A stretch of 64,000 nucleotides of DNA from Heloderma charlesbogerti (Eukaryota > Chordata > Lepidosauria > Squamata > Helodermatidae). The stretch is taken from assembly GCA_026122225.1 (NCBI GenBank), contig JANEZZ010000728.1:3100001-3164000 (forward strand), written 5' to 3'. The notes beneath the pieces are model-generated. The model did no database searches. It saw only the letters and a list, made by a program, of their open reading frames with translations, and was not told where the DNA came from. A program made the translations under genes and the position numbers. Below, piece by piece: positions 54,781-64,000 of the stretch; position 1 is the first letter of the stretch; every line of letters begins with the position of its first letter.

Positions 54781-54910
54781 CAGCCCTCCCCAGCCAGGTT
54801 TCCTCCAGATGGTTTGGACTTCAACTCGCATAAGCCCCAACCAGCATGTCCAATGATCAGGAATGCTGGGAGTCCCAAACATCTGGAGGGTACCAGGTTG
54901 GGAAAGGCTG
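54781..54910. mobile_element. hAT-like palindromic MITE
   Basis: It starts CAGCCCTCCCCAGCCAGG and ends GGTTGGGAAAGGCTG. Flanks GCCTAAAC (54773-54780) and CCCTAAAT (54911-54918) match at 6 of 8 bases. Confidence 0.87.
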
Positions 54911-55283
54911 CCCTAAATTGTGACCTAAGTTCCTATCTGATCCAGTCAGAAAAGTCATATCATCCTTGTAAGTGCCGAATCTGGCTGAGCTGTTGCATAC
55001 CTCATTCAGTTAAAGTGTGGGAGATAGTGCTCATTCCCTTAAATGAGTTGTGTTTTTCTGGGATAAAGCAAAAAGGCTCAGTGTGTATTCTTGGTAAAGT
55101 GGTCGTTTGCCCAGGACCCCTGCCTTGAGTTGCTGGCATCTTGGAATGCCATACCCACAGGATCCTGCTAGTTGCACATAGGGTTCTTCCTTCTTCCTCT
55201 TTTTGCCAGTCTTGAGCTGGTTCCTGTGCGAAAAAGCAGTTGCATGTTCTGACCATGATTGCAAATTGAGGTAGGCAGGTTTT

Positions 55284-55658
55284 GACCGGGTTTGCACAAG
55301 CACAGACAGAAAATAAGCCATGGTGGCTTATTTTGTCTCCTTGCATGTACGATTTGTGAGCTGCCTAATTAGCATAATTCACCTTGCCAGGCGTGGGTTG
55401 TTTTGAAATCTGAACCTGGTGATGGCAGATGGCTGGGGTGGTTTACAAACCACCCTGAAACTCCCCATAGTTTGTTCTAGGGATTCAAGGTGGTTTGTAA
55501 ACCACCCCAGCTACCCACCCTCGCTGGGTTTGGATGTCATGAGAACCCATGCCCAGCACAGTTAATTATGCTGATTAGGCAGCTTGCGACAGGCATATGC
55601 AGGGAGGGAAAATAAGCCCCAGTGGCTTATTTTCCCTTACAATCTTGTGAACCCGTCC
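55284..55658. mobile_element. Multi-hairpin snap-back MITE, 375 bp
   Basis: The termini GACCGGGTTTGCACAAG and CTTGTGAACCCGTCC are inverted repeats. The second-level stems are AATAAGCCATGGTGGCTTATT, AATAAGCCCCAGTGGCTTATT, CTGCCTAATTAGCATAATT against AATTATGCTGATTAGGCAGC, and GGGGTGGTTTACAAACCACC against GGTGGTTTGTAAACCACCCC. Non-coding. Confidence 0.85.
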
Positions 55659-55659
55659 A

Positions 55660-57055
55660 TTTTGTGCTTTGCCTCCAGAATTCACAAAATATCTGTAGGG
55701 GCCTGTTCTCTTCCAATTGGGTCTCTGTGGGGTTCACATGGGATAAAGAAGTCTGTAAATTATTTTTCCTTACCCATACCTACAGTTTATTACACCCCAC
55801 CCCTCAAGTCATTTGCTTTCAGTGTAACTTATACTTGCTTGCTTCAGCAAAGTGTTATTGCCTGTCCCTTTTCTAGTTTTCCCCTTCCATCACTTCTATC
55901 AAAACCTCTGCTCTAGAGTCCTAGACTGTTAGCTCTTCATCCACCTTGTGACTTCCTTGGCTATCTTCCCTACAGAGTGTTCTGTGGCTGGATTTCTGGA
56001 TCACTTTGACTCCAGGGGTTTAAAGTTTTGGGAAACTTGGACATTATATGGAAATGAAAATTGTGTTACGTGTACAAAAGGAAATTGTGTTTCTGTGCCT
56101 TAAAGCAGACCTTTCAGTCATCTTTTTACATAACGTATTTGGATATATGTTTTCTATTTGAGTTATTTCCTATGTGGTATTTGACTCTTATGTGGCTGCT
56201 GCTGTCTGTACTTTCAAGAGAATTTCTGTATACCACATAACAAAATGAGGAATAATTCTTTTAAAGAGTAGTTTTCTAAGCCCTACCCAAATCTCCATAT
56301 GTTTGCAGATTACACAGCAATTGGACACAGTTATGCAAGAGGGATTTCTTTTGAACTGATGTCATTGGTCTGGGTTCAAGTGTTAATAATATACAGAATA
56401 CAGATAAGCGGCTGAAGTGAACATAGATACTTTCAGCGTTTTCCTTTATGCTTATATATAGCTCATACACAGAGTATTAGTGCAATAAAACACAACAACT
56501 TCTAATTGTAGTCCTGAGAAGGGGAGGAAAGTACCGATTGCATTCCTATGTTTCACTGTACAAATTATTGCATTAATGGGGGGGGGGTTGGCTTACGAGA
56601 AGGGGGTATTAGCCAAATTGCATAATGTGTTATGACTGTGTTTTTATAAGCATCCTTAGTGCTGGCCACTCTTTCTTCAGAAGAGGCAGCTGTGTGGAGT
56701 CCTGAACAGGATCTGGGCTATGTAGCTCAAGGCATATGGGGGAGGAGGGGGAATCTTCCCATGTTGTTTTCCTTCCCAAACCACCCCTGTCAGGTTGCTA
56801 ATTTTCCTGAAGCTGCTGTTTGCAGTAAATGGTACAATCAAAATGCATGTAGCAGCAGTGCAATAAAAAAATGGTTAGACTCCCCCCCCCCCCGGTGTGA
56901 CAGAGCCATAATTAGGGTTGGGGCCTCCCACAGCTGCTCTGGCTTTAAAAAGGGTGGCCAATGTAGTTTGGCTTTCATAACTCTTTGACTTCAGGTCCCT
57001 TTCCTAACGATTGGTTATGTATACAACAAATATGCATTTATTATATTAGTTTCTA
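55660..57055. other. No gene seen
   Basis: Mostly AT-rich; includes a G10 run (56579) and a C11 run (56883). Open frames 55584-55916 and 56659-56988 have no recognised motif. Confidence 0.35.
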
Positions 57056-57059
57056 TTAG

Positions 57060-58000
57060 TTTTTTTTTTAAAAAATAAATCTATTTTTATTTTATTTTTT
57101 ATTGTTTGTTACTGTTTTAAAAAATATTTTAAAAAATTTCTTAGACACCTTTTAAAAAAAGACTCAAGGCAATTTACAGGAAAAATATACAAAACCAATT
57201 ATCCATATCATACTTAAGTACAACCACCCTGTAAAACAACTAAAATATCAGTGAAAACCATAGACAGTTAAAAGATGCAACTGATGTATTAAAACAGCCC
57301 ATTACATACCATCAAATGCCTGGGAGTAGAGGAAAGTTTTAACTTGGCACCCAGAAGTTGACAATGTTGGCACCAGGCAGGCTTTGCTGGGGGGAGCATT
57401 CCATAATCATTCCATTCCACAATCAGGGGGCCACCACCAAAAAGGCCCTCTCCCTTGTTGGTATCCTCCCTCTAAGGAAGGCCTCAGGTGTTGATTGTAT
57501 GGTACAAGAAGGCTCATACCGGGAGAGGTGTTGCCTCTGGTATTTGGTCCCAACCTGTATAAGGCTTTATAGGTTAAAACCAACACATTGAATTGGACTT
57601 GGAAACCTAAGCAGCCAGCACAAGCAGGCCAGAATTGTCATTATGTCTTCAGACCTTCTGGTTCCTGCTGTCAGTCTGGCTGCTGCATTTTGTACAAGCT
57701 GCATTTTCCAAACATTCTTCAAAGACAGCCCCACATAGAGCGCATTGCGGTAATTTAACCGGGAGGCTGCCAAGACTACTGAAGACACGTTATCCCTGCT
57801 CAGATAGGGCTGTAGCTGGACCTGGACCATCAACTAAAGCTCGTAGATGTTGTGCCATTGAGGCCACCTGAGCCCCAAGTGACAAAGATGGCTCCAGGAG
57901 AACCCCTAAGCTATGAACCTGCTCTTTCAGGGGGAGTGAAACCCTATCTAGAACAGGCTGAACACCATTCATTTGGTTAGAAGAACCCGCACTAACAGCA
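57060..58000 (-). mobile_element. L2-like LINE, 3' fragment
   Basis: The minus strand encodes PVLDRVSLPLKEQVHSLGVL and QLQPYLSRDNVSSVV...LNYRNALYVGLSLKNVWKMQLVQNAAARL, matching LPLKDQVHSLGLLLDPELSL and LDYCNALYVGLPLKMVRKLQLVQNRAARLL of the 26600 copy (written here as short segments of a longer match), then an A/T-rich 3' UTR. Frames are broken. The RT core is absent. Confidence 0.85.
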
Positions 58001-58262
58001 TCACACTCTTTTCTGAGCTGAATTTCTGTTTATTAGCCCTCATCTAGTCCATTGTTGCAGCAAGGCAGTGATCTGGCACATCTAAAGCACATATAATCCT
58101 TCTGTATTTCTTCAAGCTTGTGCTTCCAATGTGCATATCTGTAAGTGCTTGGAGCAAAATCTTGTTTTGAAAAATGTGAGATCTCCTCCCATGTAGCCCA
58201 TTTATAGGTCTTGCAGTTGCTTTGTAGAATACGATGGGGGTAAGGAGGAAGCATCATGTGCA

Positions 58263-58312
58263 CATACCTAAGAGTACTGTCACATTTGTTAGTGACAATA
58301 CTCTTAGGTATG
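58263..58312. repeat. 21-bp hairpin
   Basis: CATACCTAAGAGTACTGTCA pairs with TGACAATACTCTTAGGTATG across an 8-base loop, with one mismatch. Confidence 0.85.
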
Positions 58313-58444
58313 CAGTCATGCTCCTGCATGCCCATACCACTTGGCAAACACAGCAAAACAATCTGTAAATGCAGATATATAAACAAGGCTGTCAATGTGG
58401 ATATGTAATATTTTATTTTAGGTATCTGTTAGCTGCCTTTCAAG

Positions 58445-58640
58445 ACTGTAGTCTTTTATTTATCAAAAAGGGGCTTGATGAGTGTTGGGCAAAGGCTGAA
58501 CTATTGTTGGGGAGTGAGTGACCTTGTGGAAATCTCTGAAGCTCTGAGTAGTTTTGTATGGCAGTGTGCTGTGCAACTTCTAAAGAATCTAAGCTTGACC
58601 TGGGCAGGGATTTTAATGTAAGTGTCACCATTCCTAGAAT
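58445..58640 (-). mobile_element. L2-like fragment, inverted
   Basis: The reverse complement (VKLRFFRSCTAHCHTKL in one frame) matches 11255-11330. It is placed head to head with the following plus-strand L2 fragment. Confidence 0.65.
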
Positions 58641-58940
58641 GGCTTCCTGTCAGTTTCCAGGCCCCATTCAAAGTGTTGGTATTAATCATTAAAGCCCTAA
58701 CAGTTTGGGGCCAGCTTACCTGAAGGATAGCATCCCATATGTCTTACCAGATCTCAAGGTCATCTTCTAAGGCCCTTCTCCTGGTACCCCCACCTAGAAG
58801 GTGTGGCAATTGTCTACCAGAGGGAGGGTCTCTTCAGTGGTGGCACTCTGGATATGGAATGCCCTCTGTAAAGATGTGCTCTGGGCTCCTACGTTACGGT
58901 ATTTTCGGTAGCAGGTGAAAACCTTTATTTTCTCAAGCTT
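58641..58940 (+). mobile_element. L2 LINE, C-terminal and 3' fragment
   Basis: CCCCATTCAAAGTGTTGGTA, then GGGGCCAGCTTACCTGAAGG, and GTAGCAGGTGAAAACCTTTA align with 29030-29320 of the L2 copy. Frames are broken. Confidence 0.85.
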
Positions 58941-59250
58941 TTCCATTTTAAAATCCTTTTTTTTTAGTGCTTTTAACATTCTTTGCACTAATATTTTCTA
59001 TTGTTGGTTTTATTTTGGTTTTATGCTGGTGCTGGTTTTATTTTGCTTTCAGGTTCATGTTTGTATTTACTTCATGTAATGACTGTAAATTTTCTCTGGA
59101 AACTGACCAGAGTAACTTATTTAGTTGGTGGTATATTAATATGATGATCAAGCAGGGCTGCTTTACAAAATATTATTTCTTTTTTTTACACCACAAAATA
59201 GATGGTAGAAATCAGGCTACTGATTTTTGTGTGTAGGTTATGCTTAGTTT

Positions 59251-59360
59251 ATGAACTTGAGCACACTCCGGGAGAGAGCGCAGGACAGGAAGGCCTAGCG
59301 TGCTATGGTCCATGGGGTCACAAAGAGTCAAACACGACTGAACAACTGAACAACAACAAA
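59251..59360 (+). mobile_element. BovB LINE, 110-bp 3' stub with target duplication
   Basis: It starts ATGAACTTGAGCACACTCCG and ends CTGAACAACAACAAA. Flanks ATGCTTAGTTT (59240-59250) and ATGCTTGGTTT (59361-59371) match at 10 of 11 bases. Confidence 0.95.
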
Positions 59361-59399
59361 ATGCTTGGTTTGATTTGCTTCATCCTATACACATCATGA

Positions 59400-59530
59400 A
59401 CTTTTAAAAGGCAATGCAGGTTTGAACATCTTTCCATTCCTTTACCAGCAGAAGATGTTCTCTGCTTTGTGGCTCATCTGTTGGATCTCTCTGGTTGATT
59501 CTTCCTTCAGGACTTGTAAGTCAACTATGT
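59400..59530 (-). repeat. Unclassified repeat, inverted copy of 10690-10820
   Basis: Reverse-complement match including TTTGAACATCTTTCCATTCC and GACTTGTAAGTCAACTATG. Confidence 0.7.
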
Positions 59531-59534
59531 TTCC

Positions 59535-59945
59535 ACTTTGTTTTTATTTTATTTTATTTATTTGTTTATTTACAGCATTTGTATACCACTCCATATCTAT
59601 AACAGATTCTGGAGTGGTGAACTTAAGAGGTATAATAGTAAAAAAGATAAAAGATTAAAACACCATATTAAAATTATTAAAAATAGAATGCGAATAAAAA
59701 CTGTGGCTGGTCATTTAAGGAATGCTTCCTAGAACAGAACTGTTTCCAGGATGCGCTGGAAGCGAGACAATGTTGGCACCTGCCTGACATCCAGGGGCAG
59801 GAAGTTCCAAAGAAAGGGGGCCACCACACTGAAGGCTCTTCTATGGGTGGACTTCAATTGGACATAGGTCCATGTGGAACCATGTGGTCTGTAGTAGCTC
59901 TGTAACTTATACAATATACTACTTAAGCTGTGGTCAGGTGTCTTC
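59535..59945 (-). mobile_element. L2-like LINE, 3' fragment
   Basis: The minus strand encodes HRRAFSVVAPFLWNFLPLDV, matching RRRAFSVVAPQIWNELPSEV, then a 3' end with AAATAAAATAAAA. 5'-truncated. Confidence 0.8.
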
Positions 59946-60156
59946 CTTTTTTCAGGATGGAAAAGTCAACCAGGACTTTCAGTTAGGAAAGGATCCATTT
60001 TATCTATCTTGTTCCACAAAGGGAGAGATAAGATGAGCTTTTTTAATTTATAAAAATACATTTATTCTTCAGAGGACCTTGAAGAAATCTTTTTTTTTCT
60101 CGCATATCCATATGCACACTCTAGCTTGTATAGCTGACAATATTTTGATACTTTAG

Positions 60157-60213
60157 GGTGCAATCCTATGCATGTTTAGACAGGAATAAGTCCTACAACT
60201 CCCAGCCAGCCAT
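60157..60213. mobile_element. Half palindromic MITE (GCAATCCTATGCATG start)
   Basis: GGGTGCAATCCTATGCATG, then AGTCCTACAACTCCCAGCC. Confidence 0.8.
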
Positions 60214-60518
60214 GCTATTATATTATTAATATAATAAAACCTCTAAGCAGTTTGCACTAAAATACATACATAATACAATATAAATCCAATATTAAAAATA
60301 ATTACCAAACATTACTGACAAAACAATAAACAGTAGAACAGGGCAGTCATAGTCCTTCACAAGCCAGGAAAAGCCTGTGTAAATAAAAAGGTTGCAAAAG
60401 AAAGAGTCCAAATGCCAAGACAATCCTTGCAAGGCCTCTCTGCCTAGGGCTTCAGGTTGCACTTTCCATATTCTGCGTAAGAGGGAAAGAGCCCTTTTCG
60501 AAGGCCTCTGGTAAGAAC

Positions 60519-61275
60519 CAGGGCTGGCCCTAGGATAAATAGTGCCCTTGGTGAGGAGTGCCTTTGGTGCCCTACCTCCCACCCTCCCACAGTCAGTTTT
60601 GCAGGGCCACCCATGGGGTTTACGGGGCCTGGGGCAGGCGTGATGTCCATCAAGAACGACATTGCTCAAAACCTTGATGTCTCAGCTGCTGTGCTTCAGT
60701 TCGGACAAGCCAAAGTTTGAAAAGCCACATGCGGTGCAGTGGCAGTGCACCAAGCAACACAGCAGAACTAATGCAGGTTTTGCTTACAGTATGTTTTGTT
60801 TTGTAGCAGTTCCTATCTTTTGATAAGCATTCTTTATTTTAGACTATCCATTACTTTTATCTTTAAAAATAATAAAGAAAAGTTATAAGTAAAAAAGGTA
60901 TCCCGCTGACCTCTTACAGCTTACGGCTTTATTTTATTATCATTTTTATAGTGCTTATAGTGTTTACAGTATTTGAAGTGCTCAGAAATGCTCCCTCAAA
61001 GTAAAGCTGTGTTCCACTGATTTTGACATAGCACAAATGACATCAAAGTGGAAATGGAAAAAGAAACATACTTTAAAGCTAATCGAGGGAAGATCATTTC
61101 TGTAGTTAGTACCCAAACAACCTGTTGAACCTTGAAAGAAAAGTTAGGCACTTACTTTTTGCCACCCTAACTCACTGCAGACAATTCTTTAAAAAACATA
61201 GCCACTGACCTCAGCTTAGTGCCCCTCTCAGCTCAGCTTGGCACCCCAGCTTACCCACCCCTAAGGCCAGCCCTG
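60519..61275. mobile_element. hAT-like non-autonomous DNA transposon, 757 bp
   Basis: The termini CAGGGCTGGCCCTAGGAT and CTAAGGCCAGCCCTG are inverted. Flanks GTAAGAAC (60511-60518) and GTGAGAAC (61276-61283) match at 7 of 8 bases. The left interior reads GTGCCCTTGGTGAGGAGTGC and the right GCTTGGCACCCCAGCTTACC. No transposase frame. Confidence 0.92.
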
Positions 61276-61377
61276 GTGAGAACTACCTGCTGCTGAAGTT
61301 GGGTGATAAGTAGAAGAATGGGGTTGGGGGAGGGATACAGGGAGGTGCAGGTGACAGGAGGGAGTGCTCAGGATTCA

Positions 61378-61755
61378 GAGCCTTTCTACGTGAGGCTTTT
61401 ATTCTGTATTCGTGGTTACTCACTCATGGTAGTTTACAGGTCCTTTACACAATGTCGTCATTCTCCAGGGCCTCTCCCATGCTTTGTGACCATTATCATA
61501 GGAGTTTTTCTTAACAGGGAAAGTGTGGTATTTTTTTCTGAATGGCCTCGATAACCCCATAGAAATCTTATGTAATTGCACAATTCTGCTACTAATCTAC
61601 AGTGCCACCTAGTGGTTGTATAATGGAACATATAGAAAGGCAGAGGAAAAAACCCTGGGGGAAAAAGTATGAAGGAACTGACCTTAACCCTGCAAAGAAT
61701 CTAGAAGCAGAAGCCTTGGTAAAGGTGTGGGTTAAAAGTTTCATGTAGAAACACT
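61378..61755. mobile_element. MITE, AGGGCTTCTCTA family
   Basis: Starts AGAGCCTTTCTACGTGAGGC and ends AGTTTCATGTAGAAACACTG; the interior CAGTGCCACCTAGTGGTTGT matches 38309-38328 of the copy at 38090. Confidence 0.85.
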
Positions 61756-61849
61756 GGCTTGGATTCAGTCAGGCCTGGAGAATAATGCTGTGAGCAGATG
61801 TTGTTTGCTTTGTAATGCATCTGAGCATTAAGTGGAAGAAGTTCATACA

Positions 61850-64000
61850 CTATTTATTTATTACATTTCTATATCTCCCAATAGCCAAAGCTCTCTGGAT
61901 GGTTCACAACAGTTAAAACCATAAAATACAAGACAGTAAAATACAAATATAAAAGTTTAAAACTACAGTATAAAATAAAAATAATAATCAAGTAGAACCT
62001 AGCAGCAGTGCAAAGATTTAAAATACAATGTCAGATTTAAAACAGAAACTGAAAAACTAAAATGATTTGGAAAATAAAAAGGTCTTCATCTGGTGCTGAG
62101 AAGAGTACAACGTAGGTGCCAGGTGAGCCTGTCTGGGAAGCTCATTCCACAACTGGGGTGCCACAGCTGAAAAGCCCCTCTTCTTGGTAGCTGCCCACCT
62201 CACTTCCTTTGGCAGGGAGAAGGACTGCTGACAATGATCTTAGGGACTGGGCAGGTATATATGGGAGGAGATGATCCTTCAAGTCACTAGGGCTTTGAAT
62301 GTTAATACCAGCACTTTGAATTGGGCCCAGAAATGGACTGGCAGCCCATGCAGGTGGAAAAGTCCTGGTATATGATCATGTTGGCCAGTTTTTGTTAACA
62401 ATCTCACTGCCCTATTTTGGACCAGCTGACATTTCTGGATCGTTTTCAAAGGCAGCCCCATGTATAACATGTGTTGTCCCAAGTTGTGACAAATGCGAGC
62501 GACTTAATCTTCAGAGTGTCTTGCAAACCCATCATAGCGCACTACCAAGGTTTCCACCGTCTCTCTCCCTAGCCCAGATTGCAAAGTGCCATGAACCACT
62601 TGGAAAAGCTCTGCTGGATGACCCCGATAAGATGTAATGCTGGTAGAAAAGAGCTCCCTCTTTGCCACCCTCATCACTACAGAGTAGGCCCAGTAATGAG
62701 CTTTAATCTGTGTTCGATCAGACTTGGTACAAGTCTTCCTCCACCTGTGTTCCACCCATCTTACCTCTTGTTTCATCGCCCTCGGCTTAGGAGTATATCA
62801 GAGACTTGTCTGGGCTCTGCTCAGAGGGAGAGAGTGCTTGAGGAATGATCATGTCAACTGTCGCAGTCATCTCTGCACTCCACCAGGTCTTCAGCAAGAC
62901 AGCCAGCCATACCAGCAGTAAAATCCCCTAGAGCCCACTGGAGTTCATCAGAATCCATGAGCTTCCAAGGGCGGACCATTTTAATGGGTCTCCCAACCTT
63001 GCAGAGGGGAAAAGCTGCCAAGGGTCTAAAACTCAATAGGAAGTGATCCAACCATGATGAGGGGATAGATGTTAATTCCCCCACTTTTAGATCACCATTC
63101 TCCTGTCCAGTTGAGAAAACCAAATCAAGCATGTGTTCTCCTACATGCGTTGGGCCAACAACATGTTGGGACAGCCCCATGGTTGTCATGGTGGCTATGA
63201 AAATCCAAGCCTCCTGGATCTCTGGATCTGATGGGCTCAGCACAGAAGTTGAGATCCCCCAGAACTATCATGCTAGGGGTCCTCAACACCAAGTCTGAGA
63301 CCACCTCCTTCAGCTGAGGCAGGGAGCCTGATGGGTAGTGGGGTGGGCGTTACATGAGCAGAATCCCTAATCTGTCCTGGATACCCCAAATAAGATACAA
63401 ACACTCAAGATCAGCACTCAAATAGGAAATCTTAACAAGGGAGATAGAATTTCTGTAGACCACAGTAACCTCCCCTCCCCGATCCTCAAGTCAGTGTTGG
63501 TTTTGCAGTGAATTCCCAGGAAGGAGAGACTAACATTTCCCAGTTCCCCCACCCAGGTCTCAGTAATGCATACCAGGTTGGCCCTCTCATCCGCAATTAA
63601 ATTGTGAATGAAGGATATTTTATTTTGGACCAACCTAGCATTCAGCAGCAGTGCCACCAGACCCAAGGGCAAGCTCTTAAGGCAGCCAAGAACCACTTGG
63701 TCGAGGGAAGAACCAGAAGAGGGAGGAGGTGTAAGCTCTAACGCCCCTTCTCCTCAGCTGGCCAGTTAATCCCCCAATGCCATACCTCTCTCTACTTGTA
63801 ACCACACTTACGGGGGCACCCAGGTTATTCAGTGATTTCCCAGGCACGTGTAAAAATTTCAGTTTAAAATAGATAGGTTTGGTCACCACAAGGACACAGC
63901 CTTAAACACACACACACACCAAGCAAATCAGGTGTGCATTCACAGGCAGAAACCAAGCTCCCACCTTGGCTACTGTCTCCCAAACTCCTGAACTCAGCTC
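61850..64000 (-). mobile_element. L2 LINE with RT core deleted, runs off window
   Basis: The 3' end is at 61850 (TTATTACATTTCTATATCTC on plus). The minus strand gives the C terminus (LKTIQKCQLVQNRAVRLL, 62279-62482), then jumps to residues that lie upstream of the RT (KSDRTQIKAHYWAYSV, 62504-62776), so the RT core is missing. Upstream follow the endonuclease SWLDHFLLSF (62950-63060), HVVGPTHVGEHMLDLVFSTG (63120-63180) and ITETWVGELGN (63540-63570), then LLNARLVQNKISFIHNLI. The 5' UTR continues past the edge. Frames are broken. Confidence 0.9.
63905..63920. repeat. (CA)n short microsatellite
   Basis: Seven to eight AC units. Confidence 0.8.

Noticed and set aside
44350..64000. PPA1 exon 2 or later exons downstream of the PPA1-like first exon
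   Set aside because: No ISPFHDIP-like coding segment with splice sites was seen by eye. Absence is not proof, since the intron could exceed the window.

Overview
This window is eukaryotic, from a vertebrate, and almost certainly from a squamate reptile (lizard or snake). The evidence is the repeat content: four copies of the RTE-type LINE BovB, CR1 LINEs ending in the ATTCTATGATTCTATG tail, an L2-clade LINE with a (TAAA)n tail, tRNA-headed CORE/MIR-like SINEs and many short palindromic DNA transposons with 8-bp hAT-type target duplications. Species cannot be read from the sequence. Almost every long reading frame is a LINE or its antisense shadow. No complete cellular gene was recognised.

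Layout. 1-4.5 kb: a BovB copy split by a 5'-truncated CR1. 5.9-8.4 kb: a ~250-bp tandem duplication, a 5S rRNA/CR1 chimera, a SINE and a MITE. 9.9-15.9 kb: palindromic MITEs, a SINE, an L2-like fragment and a GC/CpG-rich block at 12.9-13.4 kb. 15.9-19.0 kb is copy A of a large inverted duplication; copy B lies at about 37.1-43.6 kb. Each copy carries its own later insertions, so each is the empty site for the other. 20.3-23.6 kb: a nest in which an unassigned LINE is interrupted by a MITE and a CR1, and the CR1 in turn holds an L2 tail. 26.6-29.5 kb: a long L2 with one in-frame stop. 30-35.1 kb: tandem and inverted repeats and a second CR1-like LINE that carries a GC-rich insert. 40.27-43.48 kb: a nearly full-length BovB with a perfect 11-bp target duplication and only two stop codons.

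43.7-45.5 kb is the most interesting part. A palindromic MITE has been split at its centre by a ~1.2-kb hAT-like element with a near-matching 8-bp target duplication. Inside that element is an intact first coding exon resembling cytosolic inorganic pyrophosphatase (PPA1), with upstream leader and a GT splice donor. This looks like gene-fragment capture by a DNA transposon. The alternative, the true PPA1 promoter, is not excluded. A CpG island with an Sp1-like box and a splice donor follows at 46.7-47.5 kb.

47.5-64 kb: short BovB copies with target duplications, more MITEs (including a head-to-head inverted one), a decayed CR1-like LINE, several L2 fragments, a 757-bp hAT element, and an L2 on the minus strand that runs off the right edge.

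The genes present are mostly retrotransposon endonuclease/reverse transcriptase frames. BovB and L2 would act by target-primed reverse transcription; the SINEs and MITEs depend on enzymes supplied elsewhere.
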